A DNA stretch of 14,611 nucleotides from Chloroflexota bacterium (GTDB taxonomy: Bacteria > Chloroflexota > Limnocylindria > Limnocylindrales > CSP1-4). Both the position numbers and the translations under genes were made by a program. This document shows, piece after piece, positions 9,013 through 14,611 of the stretch. Position 1 is the first letter of the stretch; each line of letters begins with the position of its first letter. The notes below the pieces were generated by a model. It did not search any database. It saw only the letters and a list, made by a program, of their open reading frames with translations, and was not told where the DNA came from. The stretch spans positions 1 through 14,611 of the forward strand of contig JACCYW010000179.1 of NCBI GenBank assembly GCA_013696275.1, read 5' to 3'.

Positions 9013-9696
9013 TTAGCCTCCTGCGGCCTCGCGGCCCTGTGCGGCCTCGCGGCCCTGCTCGTCACTCGTGTCTTGTCCGCTCGTCGATCCGGTCTCGTTC
9101 TTGGCCACGGTGACCATCGACGGTCGGAGGATGCGTTCGCGGATGCGGTAACCCTTCTGTACCTCGGCCAGGACCGTACCGTCCGGCACGGTCGAGGTCT
9201 CCTGGTGAGCGATGGCCTCATGCTCACGCGGATCGAACGGAAGGCCCTCCGCCTGGATGGGCGTCAGCCCCTCTGAAGCGAGTAACTGACGCAGCTTCCG
9301 GTCGATGGCCCAGATGCCCTCACTCCAGCCCAGCCCGGTGAGTTCCGGCGGCATCTGCGCCATGGCACGGTCCAGGTCGTCAGCGACGGAGAGCACCTTG
9401 CGCAACAGGGACTCGCTGGCGAGCCCCAGGATCTCCTCACGTTCCTGTTCCGTGCGGCGCCGGAAATTGGCCAGGTCGGCCGCCGCGCGCTGCCACCCGG
9501 TGCGGTTGTCGCCAGCCTCCTGTTCCGCCCTGGCCAGTCGCTCCTTGAGCTCAGTCACCTCACTGGCCAGGCTGGCTGGAGAGGTGTCCAGGCTGTCGAT
9601 ACGTTCCTGTGCGCGGGTGCGCCGGCGCGGTGCCAGCGGTCCCTGGCGCGGATCGTGGTCGGTCGGTCGGTCGTCGTCTGCTCTTCGGTCATTCAT
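9013..9696 (-). CDS. grpE: GrpE, nucleotide exchange factor for DnaK
   Basis: This 227-residue protein accelerates ADP release from DnaK in the cytoplasm. After a charged, disordered N-terminus (1-40) comes the long helical/coiled-coil region (about 44-110, containing LANFRRRTEQEREEI). The C-terminal beta head bears the GrpE signature FDPREHEAIAHQ through GTVLAEVQKGYRIRERILRPSMVTVAK (154-199). The ATG at 9696 overlaps the hrcA stop (ATGA), showing translational coupling. The last 27 residues are a hydrophilic extension after the beta head, ending in a doubled QGREAA unit encoded by an 18-bp tandem repeat. Confidence 0.97.
   Translation of the reverse strand: MNDRRADDDRPTDHDPRQGPLAPRRRTRAQERIDSLDTSPASLASEVTELKERLARAEQEAGDNRTGWQRAAADLANFRRRTEQEREEILGLASESLLRKVLSVADDLDRAMAQMPPELTGLGWSEGIWAIDRKLRQLLASEGLTPIQAEGLPFDPREHEAIAHQETSTVPDGTVLAEVQKGYRIRERILRPSMVTVAKNETGSTSGQDTSDEQGREAAQGREAAGG
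9022..9057. repeat. 18-bp perfect tandem duplication in the grpE 3' end
   Basis: The unit TGCGGCCTCGCGGCCCTG occurs twice, at 9022-9039 and 9040-9057, with no mismatch. It encodes QGREAA twice at the GrpE C-terminus. Perfect identity suggests recent slippage in a part of the protein under little constraint. Confidence 0.9.
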
Positions 9697-10757
9697 GCGT
9701 ACAGGTGATCTACCAGCTCGTTCATCAGCCCGCGGACGTAACGGACCGTACTTATCGCGTGGGGGTAGGCCATGCGGGTCGGCCCCAGGACACCCACCAC
9801 CCCGGTCGCACGCCCGTGGCGCCCGTACTGGGCCAGGACCAGCGACACGTCGTGCATCTCTTCGTGGTCGTTCTCGCTGCCGATGAAGACCTGGACGTCC
9901 TCACCGCGCGACACGCGCTTGGCCAGCGTGCCGATGAAGGCCCTGTCCTGCAGCGCCGCGAAGACCCGCCTCAATCGTTCGCTCCGGGCGAACTCGGGAG
10001 CAGCCATCACATTCAGCAGCCCCTCCGAGAAGACGTCCTCCACGGCCGCCAGATCCAGCTCACGCATCATCGCTGCGACACGCTCAGCGGTCCGCACAGC
10101 CAGCGATGCCGCGCTCGTCGGTCCCGGCTGCATGGCTGCCACCGATCGCTCGACCTGGGCCGACGATCGACCTGACAACCGGGCCGTCAGCTGCGTCGCG
10201 ATGCGGTCGAGCTCGTCCTGGTCGAGCTGGTCGGGCAGCGTCAGCAGTGTCTGCTTCACGGCGCCTTCGGCGAGCACGAGCACGAGGCTGGCCGTGCGCG
10301 GCCCATTGGCCACCAGGTCGATGCGCCGGACCCGACACGAGGCCGGCTTGGCCGGGGTGGCCAGGCCCGCCACATGGGTCGTGCCGGCCAGCGTCGCCGC
10401 CGCCAGGCGGAACCAGTGTTCGCTGGCGTATTCGATCTGACTGAATTGATGGCGGATCATCAGTCGCTCCACCGGCGCGAGGCCGATGCCCTCGGGGATG
10501 GACTCGACATACAGGCGGTACCCGGAATCGGTCGGCACGCGGCCTGCGCTGGTGTGCGGATGGCCCAGGTAACCGGCCGCCTCCAGCTCTGCCATGACGT
10601 TCCGCACGGTGGCCGAGCTGACGCCCAGCGGGTATCGGCTGACCAGCGCGAAACTGCCCACCGGCGTTGCGGTCGCAACGTATTCATCGATGATCGCCCG
10701 CAGGATGGCCTCGGAGCGAGGTTCCAGCGGGCCGGGGCGGTCCTTGCGACGCGCCAT
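9693..10757 (-). CDS. hrcA: Heat-inducible transcription repressor HrcA
   Basis: This 354-residue repressor binds CIRCE operators and shuts off chaperone genes in the absence of heat stress. Its N-terminal winged helix (about 13-85) includes PVGSFALVSRYPLGVSSATV, then RNVMAELEAAGYLGHPHTSAGRVPTDSGYR, the hallmark HrcA segment. The C-terminal ligand/dimer domain ends with VGVLGPTRMAYPHAISTVRYVRGLMNEL, also typical. Length matches the family (about 340-350). It is first in the operon, 46 bases downstream of a perfect CIRCE, so it should repress itself with grpE and dnaK. The ATG at 10757 has only a weak GAGG upstream (spacing about 11-12). Confidence 0.97.
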   Translation of the reverse strand: MARRKDRPGPLEPRSEAILRAIIDEYVATATPVGSFALVSRYPLGVSSATVRNVMAELEAAGYLGHPHTSAGRVPTDSGYRLYVESIPEGIGLAPVERLMIRHQFSQIEYASEHWFRLAAATLAGTTHVAGLATPAKPASCRVRRIDLVANGPRTASLVLVLAEGAVKQTLLTLPDQLDQDELDRIATQLTARLSGRSSAQVERSVAAMQPGPTSAASLAVRTAERVAAMMRELDLAAVEDVFSEGLLNVMAAPEFARSERLRRVFAALQDRAFIGTLAKRVSRGEDVQVFIGSENDHEEMHDVSLVLAQYGRHGRATGVVGVLGPTRMAYPHAISTVRYVRGLMNELVDHLYA

Positions 10758-10802
10758 CTGGTTGTATGCCTCGACTAGGTCCGGGATTAAAGGGATCCGA
10801 GG

Positions 10803-10829
10803 TTAGCACTCTGGTGTCGTGAGTGCTAA
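10803..10829 (-). promoter_or_regulatory. CIRCE operator (HrcA binding site)
   Basis: A perfect consensus TTAGCACTC-N9-GAGTGCTAA lies at 10803-10811 and 10821-10829. It begins about eight bases after the predicted start of the hrcA transcript, the usual place for HrcA to block transcription. It is the only CIRCE seen in the window. Confidence 0.98.
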
Positions 10830-10843
10830 CGTCAGAGACCGGA

Positions 10844-10873
10844 ATGGTAGCAGTCTGAAGGGCGGAGTGTCAA
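10844..10873 (-). promoter_or_regulatory. Predicted sigma-70-type promoter of hrcA-grpE-dnaK
   Basis: On the minus strand a perfect -35 TTGACA (10868-10873) is followed by an 18-base spacer and a -10 TACCAT (10844-10849) with an extended TGC before it. The transcript would start near 10837, just upstream of CIRCE. The -35 box abuts the first copy of the insertion-sequence target repeat, which starts at 10874. Confidence 0.8.
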
Positions 10874-10890
10874 CGGCCGGCGGCTGGGTG
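10874..10890 (+). repeat. Target-site direct repeat, copy 1
   Basis: CGGCCGGCGGCTGGGTG directly precedes the left end of the first insertion sequence. It is identical over 17 bases to copy 2 at 12345-12361 after the right end of that element, and over 15 bases to copy 3 at 13790-13804. This is best read as a long target-site duplication. Confidence 0.8.
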
Positions 10891-10942
10891 TGTCGAAGGA
10901 CAGCGATTCCGTCCGGGCTAAGGGGACAGCGACTTTGTCACT
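10891..10942 (+). repeat. Left terminal inverted repeat of IS-A
   Basis: About 50 bases match the opposite end in inverted orientation with few mismatches. Within it a 17-bp box occurs twice in the same orientation: GGACAGCGATTCCGTCC (10898-10914) and GGACAGCGACTTTGTCA (10924-10940). These are probable transposase binding sites. Confidence 0.8.
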
Positions 10943-10975
10943 CTCGATCCCATGGATACGAGGGAGACGATCACC

Positions 10976-12280
10976 TTGGACGCCCGGGCAAGACAGCGCC
11001 ATACCGTGCTCACCCATCTGCTGACCGGTGAGCTGACGCTCGCCGAGGCGGCGACATACCTAGCGCTCTCGGAGCGGCACGTGCGCCGGCTCGTGGCTGG
11101 GTTGGCCGGGCAGCGGGGGGCCGCCGTGCTGGTCCATGGCAACCGAGGCCGCCAGCCGGTCAACCGCCTCGCTGACGATCGGCGGGCGCGCCTGGTCGAG
11201 CTAGCCCGGACCACCTTCACCGGCTTCAACGCGGTCCATCTGGCAGAGACGCTGGCCGAGGAAGAACCTGCTCTGGCGGTCTCGGCCAAGACCCTCCGGC
11301 GGGTGCTCGCCGAGGCGGGCCTGCCGCTGTCACGCAGCCGCCGCTCAGCGCGCCATCGCAGCCGCCGGGAGCGGATGCGGCGTGAGGGCATGCTGCTGCA
11401 GGCGGATGCCAGCCGGCACGACTGGCTGGAGGGAAGAGGACCCTGGCTGACCCTGGTGGGCGGCGTCGACGACGCCACGAGCCGGCTCACCGGAGCGGTC
11501 TTCCGCGAGCAGGAGGATGCCGCCGGCTACTTCCTGATGCTGGCCCAGACGGTGCGCCGGGTGGGCCTGCCACTGGCGCTCTATACCGACCGCCACGGCA
11601 TCTTCGTGAACGGCCACGGCCGGCCGCCGACGCTGGCCGAGCAGCTCACTGGACAGCGCAGCCTGACCCAGGTGGGACGGGCCCTCGACCAGGTGGGAGT
11701 GCGCTGGATCGGTGCCCGGAGCCCGCAGGCCAAGGGCCGCGTCGAGCGTGGCTGGGGCACCGCCCAGGACCGCCTCGCCTCGGAGCTCCGGCGCGCTCAT
11801 GCGGAGACCATCGGCGACGCCAACGCGGTCCTCGCCCGATACCTGCCTCGCTATAACGCCCGCTTCGCCGTGCCGGCGGTGATCGACGTGCCGGCGTGGC
11901 GACCTTGGCCGCTGCCCTGGCCGATCGAGGCGGAGCTCTGCTTCCACTACCCGCGGCGGGTCGCCGCCGATGCCACGCTGGCCTGGGACGGCCGCAGCCT
12001 GGGCCTGCCCCGGCGACGCGACGGACGGAGCTGGGCGAGGCGCCGAGTCCTCGTGGAGGAGCGGCTCGACGGCAGCCTATGGGTGCGTGACGGGACCGAA
12101 CATCACCGGCTCACCCCGGCGCCGCCCTCGGCGCCGCAGCTGCGAGCCCGGCCTCTCAGGCAGCTCGGGGAGCTGGACCCGCTCGCACCGGTCGAGCACC
12201 GTGCCGAGCCACGGCCGCCGTCCGCGACGACGACCTCCAAGCCGTGGCGACCGGCTCCCGACCATCCCTGGAGGCGCTAA
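10976..12280 (+). CDS. DDE transposase of IS-A (IS1202/ISNCY family)
   Basis: This transposase has about 434 residues if it starts at TTG 10976, or 442 from the in-frame ATG at 10952. The downstream start is preferred because GGGAG lies about nine bases before it and nothing precedes the ATG; the homologous position in IS-B is an ATG. Numbering from the ATG, a helix-turn-helix (about 25-55, LTLAEAATYLALSERHVRRL) precedes the HGNRGR motif (62-67), usual in this family. The catalytic triad is D152 (QADASRHDWL), D213 (YTDRHGIF) and E265 (PQAKGRVERGWG). A C-terminal beta domain (FHYPRRV onward) and a Pro-rich tail ending PDHPWRR follow. The frame is intact. Confidence 0.9.
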   Translation: MDARARQRHTVLTHLLTGELTLAEAATYLALSERHVRRLVAGLAGQRGAAVLVHGNRGRQPVNRLADDRRARLVELARTTFTGFNAVHLAETLAEEEPALAVSAKTLRRVLAEAGLPLSRSRRSARHRSRRERMRREGMLLQADASRHDWLEGRGPWLTLVGGVDDATSRLTGAVFREQEDAAGYFLMLAQTVRRVGLPLALYTDRHGIFVNGHGRPPTLAEQLTGQRSLTQVGRALDQVGVRWIGARSPQAKGRVERGWGTAQDRLASELRRAHAETIGDANAVLARYLPRYNARFAVPAVIDVPAWRPWPLPWPIEAELCFHYPRRVAADATLAWDGRSLGLPRRRDGRSWARRRVLVEERLDGSLWVRDGTEHHRLTPAPPSAPQLRARPLRQLGELDPLAPVEHRAEPRPPSATTTSKPWRPAPDHPWRR

Positions 12281-12294
12281 CCTCGTTCATCATC

Positions 12295-12344
12295 AGTGAC
12301 AGACTCGCTGTCCCGATAGCGGACAAAGTCGCTGTCCCTCGACA
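12295..12344 (-). repeat. Right terminal inverted repeat of IS-A
   Basis: This is the inverted counterpart of 10891-10942. The two 17-bp boxes lie at 12321-12337 (outer) and 12297-12313 (inner). Read inward, both begin GGACAGCGA. It begins 15 bases after the transposase stop. Confidence 0.8.
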
Positions 12345-12361
12345 CGGCCGGCGGCTGGGTG
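12345..12361 (+). repeat. Target-site direct repeat, copy 2 (shared by both insertion sequences)
   Basis: CGGCCGGCGGCTGGGTG fills the junction between the two elements. Its first 15 bases equal copy 3. Its last two (TG) are also the first two bases of IS-B. The junction therefore serves as right duplication of IS-A and left duplication of IS-B. Confidence 0.8.
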
Positions 12362-12412
12362 TGGACGGCCAGTGATTCCGTCACCCGCTAAGCGGCCAGT
12401 GACTTTGTCACC
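12360..12412 (+). repeat. Left terminal inverted repeat of IS-B
   Basis: About 52 bases match the right end in inverted orientation. Two direct copies of a 17-bp box are present: GGCCAGTGATTCCGTCA (12367-12383) and GGCCAGTGACTTTGTCA (12394-12410), the same two-box plan as IS-A. Confidence 0.8.
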
Positions 12413-12444
12413 CTCGTTCGATGGAAACGAGGGAGACGATCTGC

Positions 12445-13719
12445 ATGGACGCCATGACCCAGCACCGCTCGTTCGTGCTCGGACACGTGCGCGATGGCCG
12501 GATCTCCGTCGACGAAGCCGCGGCCATCCTCCGGATCTCGGAGCGTCAGGTCCAGCGGCTGCTGGCGGCGCTGCGGGCCGAGGGTGTGGCGGGGCTTGTG
12601 CACGGCAACCGCGGACGGGCACCCGGTCACCGGACACCGGAACTCCTCCGGGCACGCCTGGTCGAGCTCGCGACGACCACCTACGCGGGCGTGAACCGGG
12701 CCCACCTGGCCGACCTGCTGGCGGAGCGAGAGGGCCTCGTCGTGCCGGTGCGGACACTGCGGCGGGTGCTCGCAGAGGCGGGACTCACGGCCGCCCGGAA
12801 GCGGCGGCCGCGCCAGCACCGGGCGCGCCGAGAACGGGTCGCGCAGGCCGGCCAGCTGCTGCAGCTCGATGGCAGCCGTCACCGATGGCTGGGGCGCGAC
12901 GCGCCGTTCCTGACGCTGGTCGGGGCCATCGACGACGCGACGGGGGTGGTCACCGCCGGCACCTTCCGCGCCCAGGAGGACGCGGCTGGCTACTTCGCGG
13001 TGCTGAGCCACACGGTCTGGGGCTTCGGGCTGCCGGCGGCGGTCTATTCGGACCGCCACACCATCTTCGTGACCGAGGGTCGTCGCATGCCGTCGTTGGC
13101 CGAGCAGCTGGCCGGCCGAGAGCCGACGACCCAGGTCGGCCGGGCCCTGGCCGCCGCCGGCATCGGCTGGATCGGCGCCCGGAGTCCGCAGGCGAAGGGC
13201 CGCATCGAGCGACTCTGGGGCACGCTCCAGGATCGACTCGTGGCCGAACTGCGGCTCGCGGGCGCGAGCTCGCTCGAGGAGGCCAACGTCGTCCTGGCGG
13301 CCTACCTGCCGCGCCACAACGAGCGCTTCGCGGTGCCCGCCGCCGATGCCGTCGGTGCCTGGCGGCCGTGGTCGTTGGCGGACCCGGTGGAGGCCGTGTC
13401 CTGCTTCCACTATCCGCGGCGCGTGGCCAACGATGCCACGGTCAGCTGGACGGGACGACCGCTGGCGGTGCCACGCCGCTCGGCCGGTGGCAGCTGGGCG
13501 GGCCGCGCCGTGATCGTCGAGGAACGGCTCGACGGCAGCCTCTGGCTGGCCCACCGTGATGGTCGCGTCCGGCTCGCTGCGGCACCGCCCGATGCGCCCA
13601 CGCTGCGGGCCCGGAAGCTGCATGACGGCAGCCGCGGCAAGCCCGACCATCCGGTCGACCGTCCCGGGCGGCCCTCGGGCGGCTATCCGGCGAAGCCTGA
13701 TCATCCCTGGCGCCGCTGA
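12445..13719 (+). CDS. DDE transposase of IS-B (IS1202/ISNCY family)
   Basis: This transposase has about 424 residues from ATG 12445, or 432 from ATG 12421. The later ATG is chosen because GGGAG precedes it by nine bases, the earlier ATG has no ribosome binding site, and the resulting N-terminus (MDAMTQHRSFVLGHVRDGRI) has the family's usual length before the helix-turn-helix. Numbering from 12421, the helix-turn-helix (about 26-50, ISVDEAAAILRISERQVQRL) is followed by HGNRGR (61-66). The DDE triad is D150 (QLDGSRHRWL), D211 (YSDRHTIF) and E263 (PQAKGRIERLWG). It is collinear with the IS-A transposase and by eye a little over half identical. Both end PDHPWRR. Confidence 0.92.
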   Translation: MDAMTQHRSFVLGHVRDGRISVDEAAAILRISERQVQRLLAALRAEGVAGLVHGNRGRAPGHRTPELLRARLVELATTTYAGVNRAHLADLLAEREGLVVPVRTLRRVLAEAGLTAARKRRPRQHRARRERVAQAGQLLQLDGSRHRWLGRDAPFLTLVGAIDDATGVVTAGTFRAQEDAAGYFAVLSHTVWGFGLPAAVYSDRHTIFVTEGRRMPSLAEQLAGREPTTQVGRALAAAGIGWIGARSPQAKGRIERLWGTLQDRLVAELRLAGASSLEEANVVLAAYLPRHNERFAVPAADAVGAWRPWSLADPVEAVSCFHYPRRVANDATVSWTGRPLAVPRRSAGGSWAGRAVIVEERLDGSLWLAHRDGRVRLAAAPPDAPTLRARKLHDGSRGKPDHPVDRPGRPSGGYPAKPDHPWRR

Positions 13720-13738
13720 CTACGCTGTGCACGCCACC

Positions 13739-13789
13739 GGTGACGAAGTCATTGGCCGACTAACGCGACAGAGTCACTGGCCGCCGACA
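13739..13789 (-). repeat. Right terminal inverted repeat of IS-B
   Basis: This is the inverted counterpart of 12360-12412, with boxes at 13766-13782 (outer) and 13741-13757 (inner). Read inward the boxes begin GGCCAGTGA and GGCCAATGA. Confidence 0.8.
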
Positions 13790-13804
13790 CGGCCGGCGGC
13801 TGGG
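13790..13804 (+). repeat. Target-site direct repeat, copy 3
   Basis: CGGCCGGCGGCTGGG follows the right end of IS-B and matches the first 15 bases of copies 1 and 2. After it the sequence reads GTGG, not TG as in copies 1 and 2. This is the clue to the order of insertion. Confidence 0.8.
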
Positions 13805-13860
13805 GTGGGACGAGCCATCGACCGTGGCCGGTGAGGGTCACCTGCATTGATCATCGGATC

Positions 13861-13877
13861 GAACCCGCACCGGGTTC
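13861..13877. other. Perfect hairpin at the carboxypeptidase stop codon
   Basis: GAACCCG (13861-13867) and CGGGTTC (13871-13877) form a perfect 7-bp stem with a three-base loop overlapping the stop codon of the carboxypeptidase gene. A second small hairpin, GGTGA-GGG-TCACC, lies at 13830-13842. They may help end the transcript, but there is no U-tract. Confidence 0.4.
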
Positions 13878-14611
13878 AGCGCCTGGCGGCCACCTCGAAG
13901 TTACGCCACAGATAGCGGCGCAGCGAGAGCCCGCTCATCTGGACATCGGCGGCCAGGTCGACCCCCACGTACCGGAAGTGCCACGGCTCATAGTCGTAGC
14001 ACGTCTCGGCCTGCATGCCAGGCGGGTAACTCATCACGAAACCGTAGCGCCAGCTGTTCTGGCGCATCCAGCGACCTGCATCGGTCTTCCCCCAATCCTG
14101 ATAGTCCCACGGTGCGCGCGTTGAATCAGCGCTCCGAAAGTCGATGGCCGTGCCCAGCTGATGCTCGGAATGGCCGGCTCGAGCACTCACTTCCAGCGCC
14201 CGCTCGTGGCCCCACGTGGCCTGCCACCGCACGAACGTGGCGGCCTGATCCGCGAACGAGCGATAACCGGCTCGGACGGCCAGGCCAGCTCCGGCACGAC
14301 GAGCAGCTCGGGCCATGCGCCGCAGGTCGGGGATGACCTCGGCCCGGATCAGCTGAGATGAGGCGAGGCCAGCCTGGGTGATGGGGACCATGTTGGGCGG
14401 GACATAGCTCTGGGGCAGGCGGAAGACGGGATCGAGCAGCGTGATGGCCCACTCGTCAGCGCCACGGCGTGACGTGCGCACGTCCCTGTGGGAGCACTCC
14501 GGAACGGGGTCGACCGTTCCTGCCGTGGGCGGAGTGGCGGGCCCTCCATCAGCTGGCGCGAGCGGCGCCAGGGTCGGTGGCGGCGCGGTCGGTCGCGGCG
14601 CCGTCGGTGGC
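13876..14611 (-). CDS. VanY-type D,D-carboxypeptidase (M15), N-terminus outside window
   Basis: This zinc peptidase probably trims the terminal D-Ala from peptidoglycan stem peptides outside the membrane. Numbering from the GTG at 14481, the M15B motifs are complete: R70-x-GYRS, then S105-x-H107-QLGTAID114 (zinc ligands H107 and D114), and E165-PWH168 (catalytic Glu and third zinc ligand). That GTG is probably not the true start. The frame stays open to the window edge through a Pro/Ala/Thr-rich segment (PPTAPRPTAPPPTLAPLAP), a typical extracytoplasmic linker after a signal peptide or lipobox. The signal itself would lie outside the window. Before the insertion sequences arrived this gene ended roughly 90 bases from the hrcA -35 box. 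Confidence 0.88.
   Translation of the reverse strand, partial: PPTAPRPTAPPPTLAPLAPADGGPATPPTAGTVDPVPECSHRDVRTSRRGADEWAITLLDPVFRLPQSYVPPNMVPITQAGLASSQLIRAEVIPDLRRMARAARRAGAGLAVRAGYRSFADQAATFVRWQATWGHERALEVSARAGHSEHQLGTAIDFRSADSTRAPWDYQDWGKTDAGRWMRQNSWRYGFVMSYPPGMQAETCYDYEPWHFRYVGVDLAADVQMSGLSLRRYLWRNFEVAARR

Larger units (their letters stand above)
10891..12344 (+). mobile_element. Insertion sequence A (IS1202/ISNCY-type), complete, 1454 bp
   Basis: The element starts TGTCGAAGGACAGCG and ends with the inverted counterpart CGCTGTCCCTCGACA. It contains one DDE transposase gene filling most of its length. It is flanked by a perfect 17-bp direct repeat (10874-10890 and 12345-12361). Long target duplications are, as I recall, described for IS1202-family elements, which fits the transposase type. 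Its left end lies 18 bases beyond the outer edge of the hrcA -35 box; it leaves that promoter intact and its gene reads away from it. Intact frame, ends and target duplication suggest a recently active copy. Confidence 0.82.
12360..13789 (+). mobile_element. Insertion sequence B (IS1202/ISNCY-type), complete, about 1430 bp
   Basis: The element starts TGTGGACGGCCAGTGA and ends with the inverted counterpart TCACTGGCCGCCGACA. It contains one intact DDE transposase gene related to that of IS-A. Its flanks share a perfect 15-bp direct repeat (12345-12359 and 13790-13804). It is in the same orientation as IS-A and abuts its right-hand target copy. Box sequences in the ends (GGCCAGTGA) differ from those of IS-A (GGACAGCGA), so it is a distinct element and not a tandem copy. 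Confidence 0.8.

Noticed and set aside
7445..9016. 523-codon plus-strand open frame opposite dnaK
   Set aside because: It is a mirror frame of a highly conserved gene. The product is not a recognisable protein.
10874..13804. Three-copy repeat as a CRISPR array
   Set aside because: The copies are about 1.4 kb apart, have transposase genes between them and match insertion-sequence ends, so they are target duplications.
13845..13880. tRNA fragment (T-arm-like GGTTCGATCC on the minus strand)
   Set aside because: The flanking bases do not form a five-pair T stem or any other tRNA arm.

Overview
The window is GC-rich, densely packed bacterial chromosome. Genus cannot be read from it. The hrcA-grpE-dnaK operon under a CIRCE element, the high GC content, the heavy GTG/TTG start use and the MenA-type prenyltransferase fit a Chloroflexota-like or another deep-branching GC-rich lineage. 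That placement is inference, not proof. No rRNA, tRNA or CRISPR array was found, and no stretch over 300 bases lacks a gene.

Left part (1-2853, minus strand): the first 37 codons of a YceI-family lipid-binding protein run off the left edge. Next, after a 200-base spacer with several small hairpins, comes a compact three-gene ABC-2 exporter operon. It is transcribed leftward as ATPase, permease, permease, with overlapping or 1-nt junctions.

Middle part (2854-6982): a divergent promoter drives a two-gene plus-strand operon. The first gene is a stand-alone FMN-binding split-barrel (PNPOx-like) protein. The second is an unusual fusion of another split-barrel domain to a UbiA/MenA-type prenyltransferase. 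An 87-residue cupin follows on the minus strand; it looks internally deleted. Then comes a full-length two-domain ChrA chromate transporter on the plus strand.

Heat-shock operon (7046-10873, minus strand): hrcA, grpE and dnaK are tightly coupled. They are preceded by a perfect CIRCE operator just downstream of a TTGACA-N18-TACCAT promoter. HrcA made from this operon should bind CIRCE and repress it; DnaK and GrpE are the chaperone and its nucleotide exchange factor. No dnaJ follows.

Right part (10874-13804): two related but clearly different DDE insertion sequences of the IS1202/ISNCY type lie side by side. Each has about 50-bp imperfect terminal inverted repeats built from two copies of a 17-bp box. 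Three copies of one GC-rich direct repeat flank and separate them, as expected if both used the same 15-17 bp target. The repeat edges indicate that the right-hand element inserted first and the left-hand one then inserted into its left junction. The pair sits immediately upstream of the hrcA promoter and separates it from a secreted VanY-type D,D-carboxypeptidase (minus strand), which is cut by the right edge of the window.

The most interesting items are the split-barrel/prenyltransferase fusion operon, the two site-sharing insertion sequences with reconstructable insertion order, and the shortened cupin that keeps its metal ligands.
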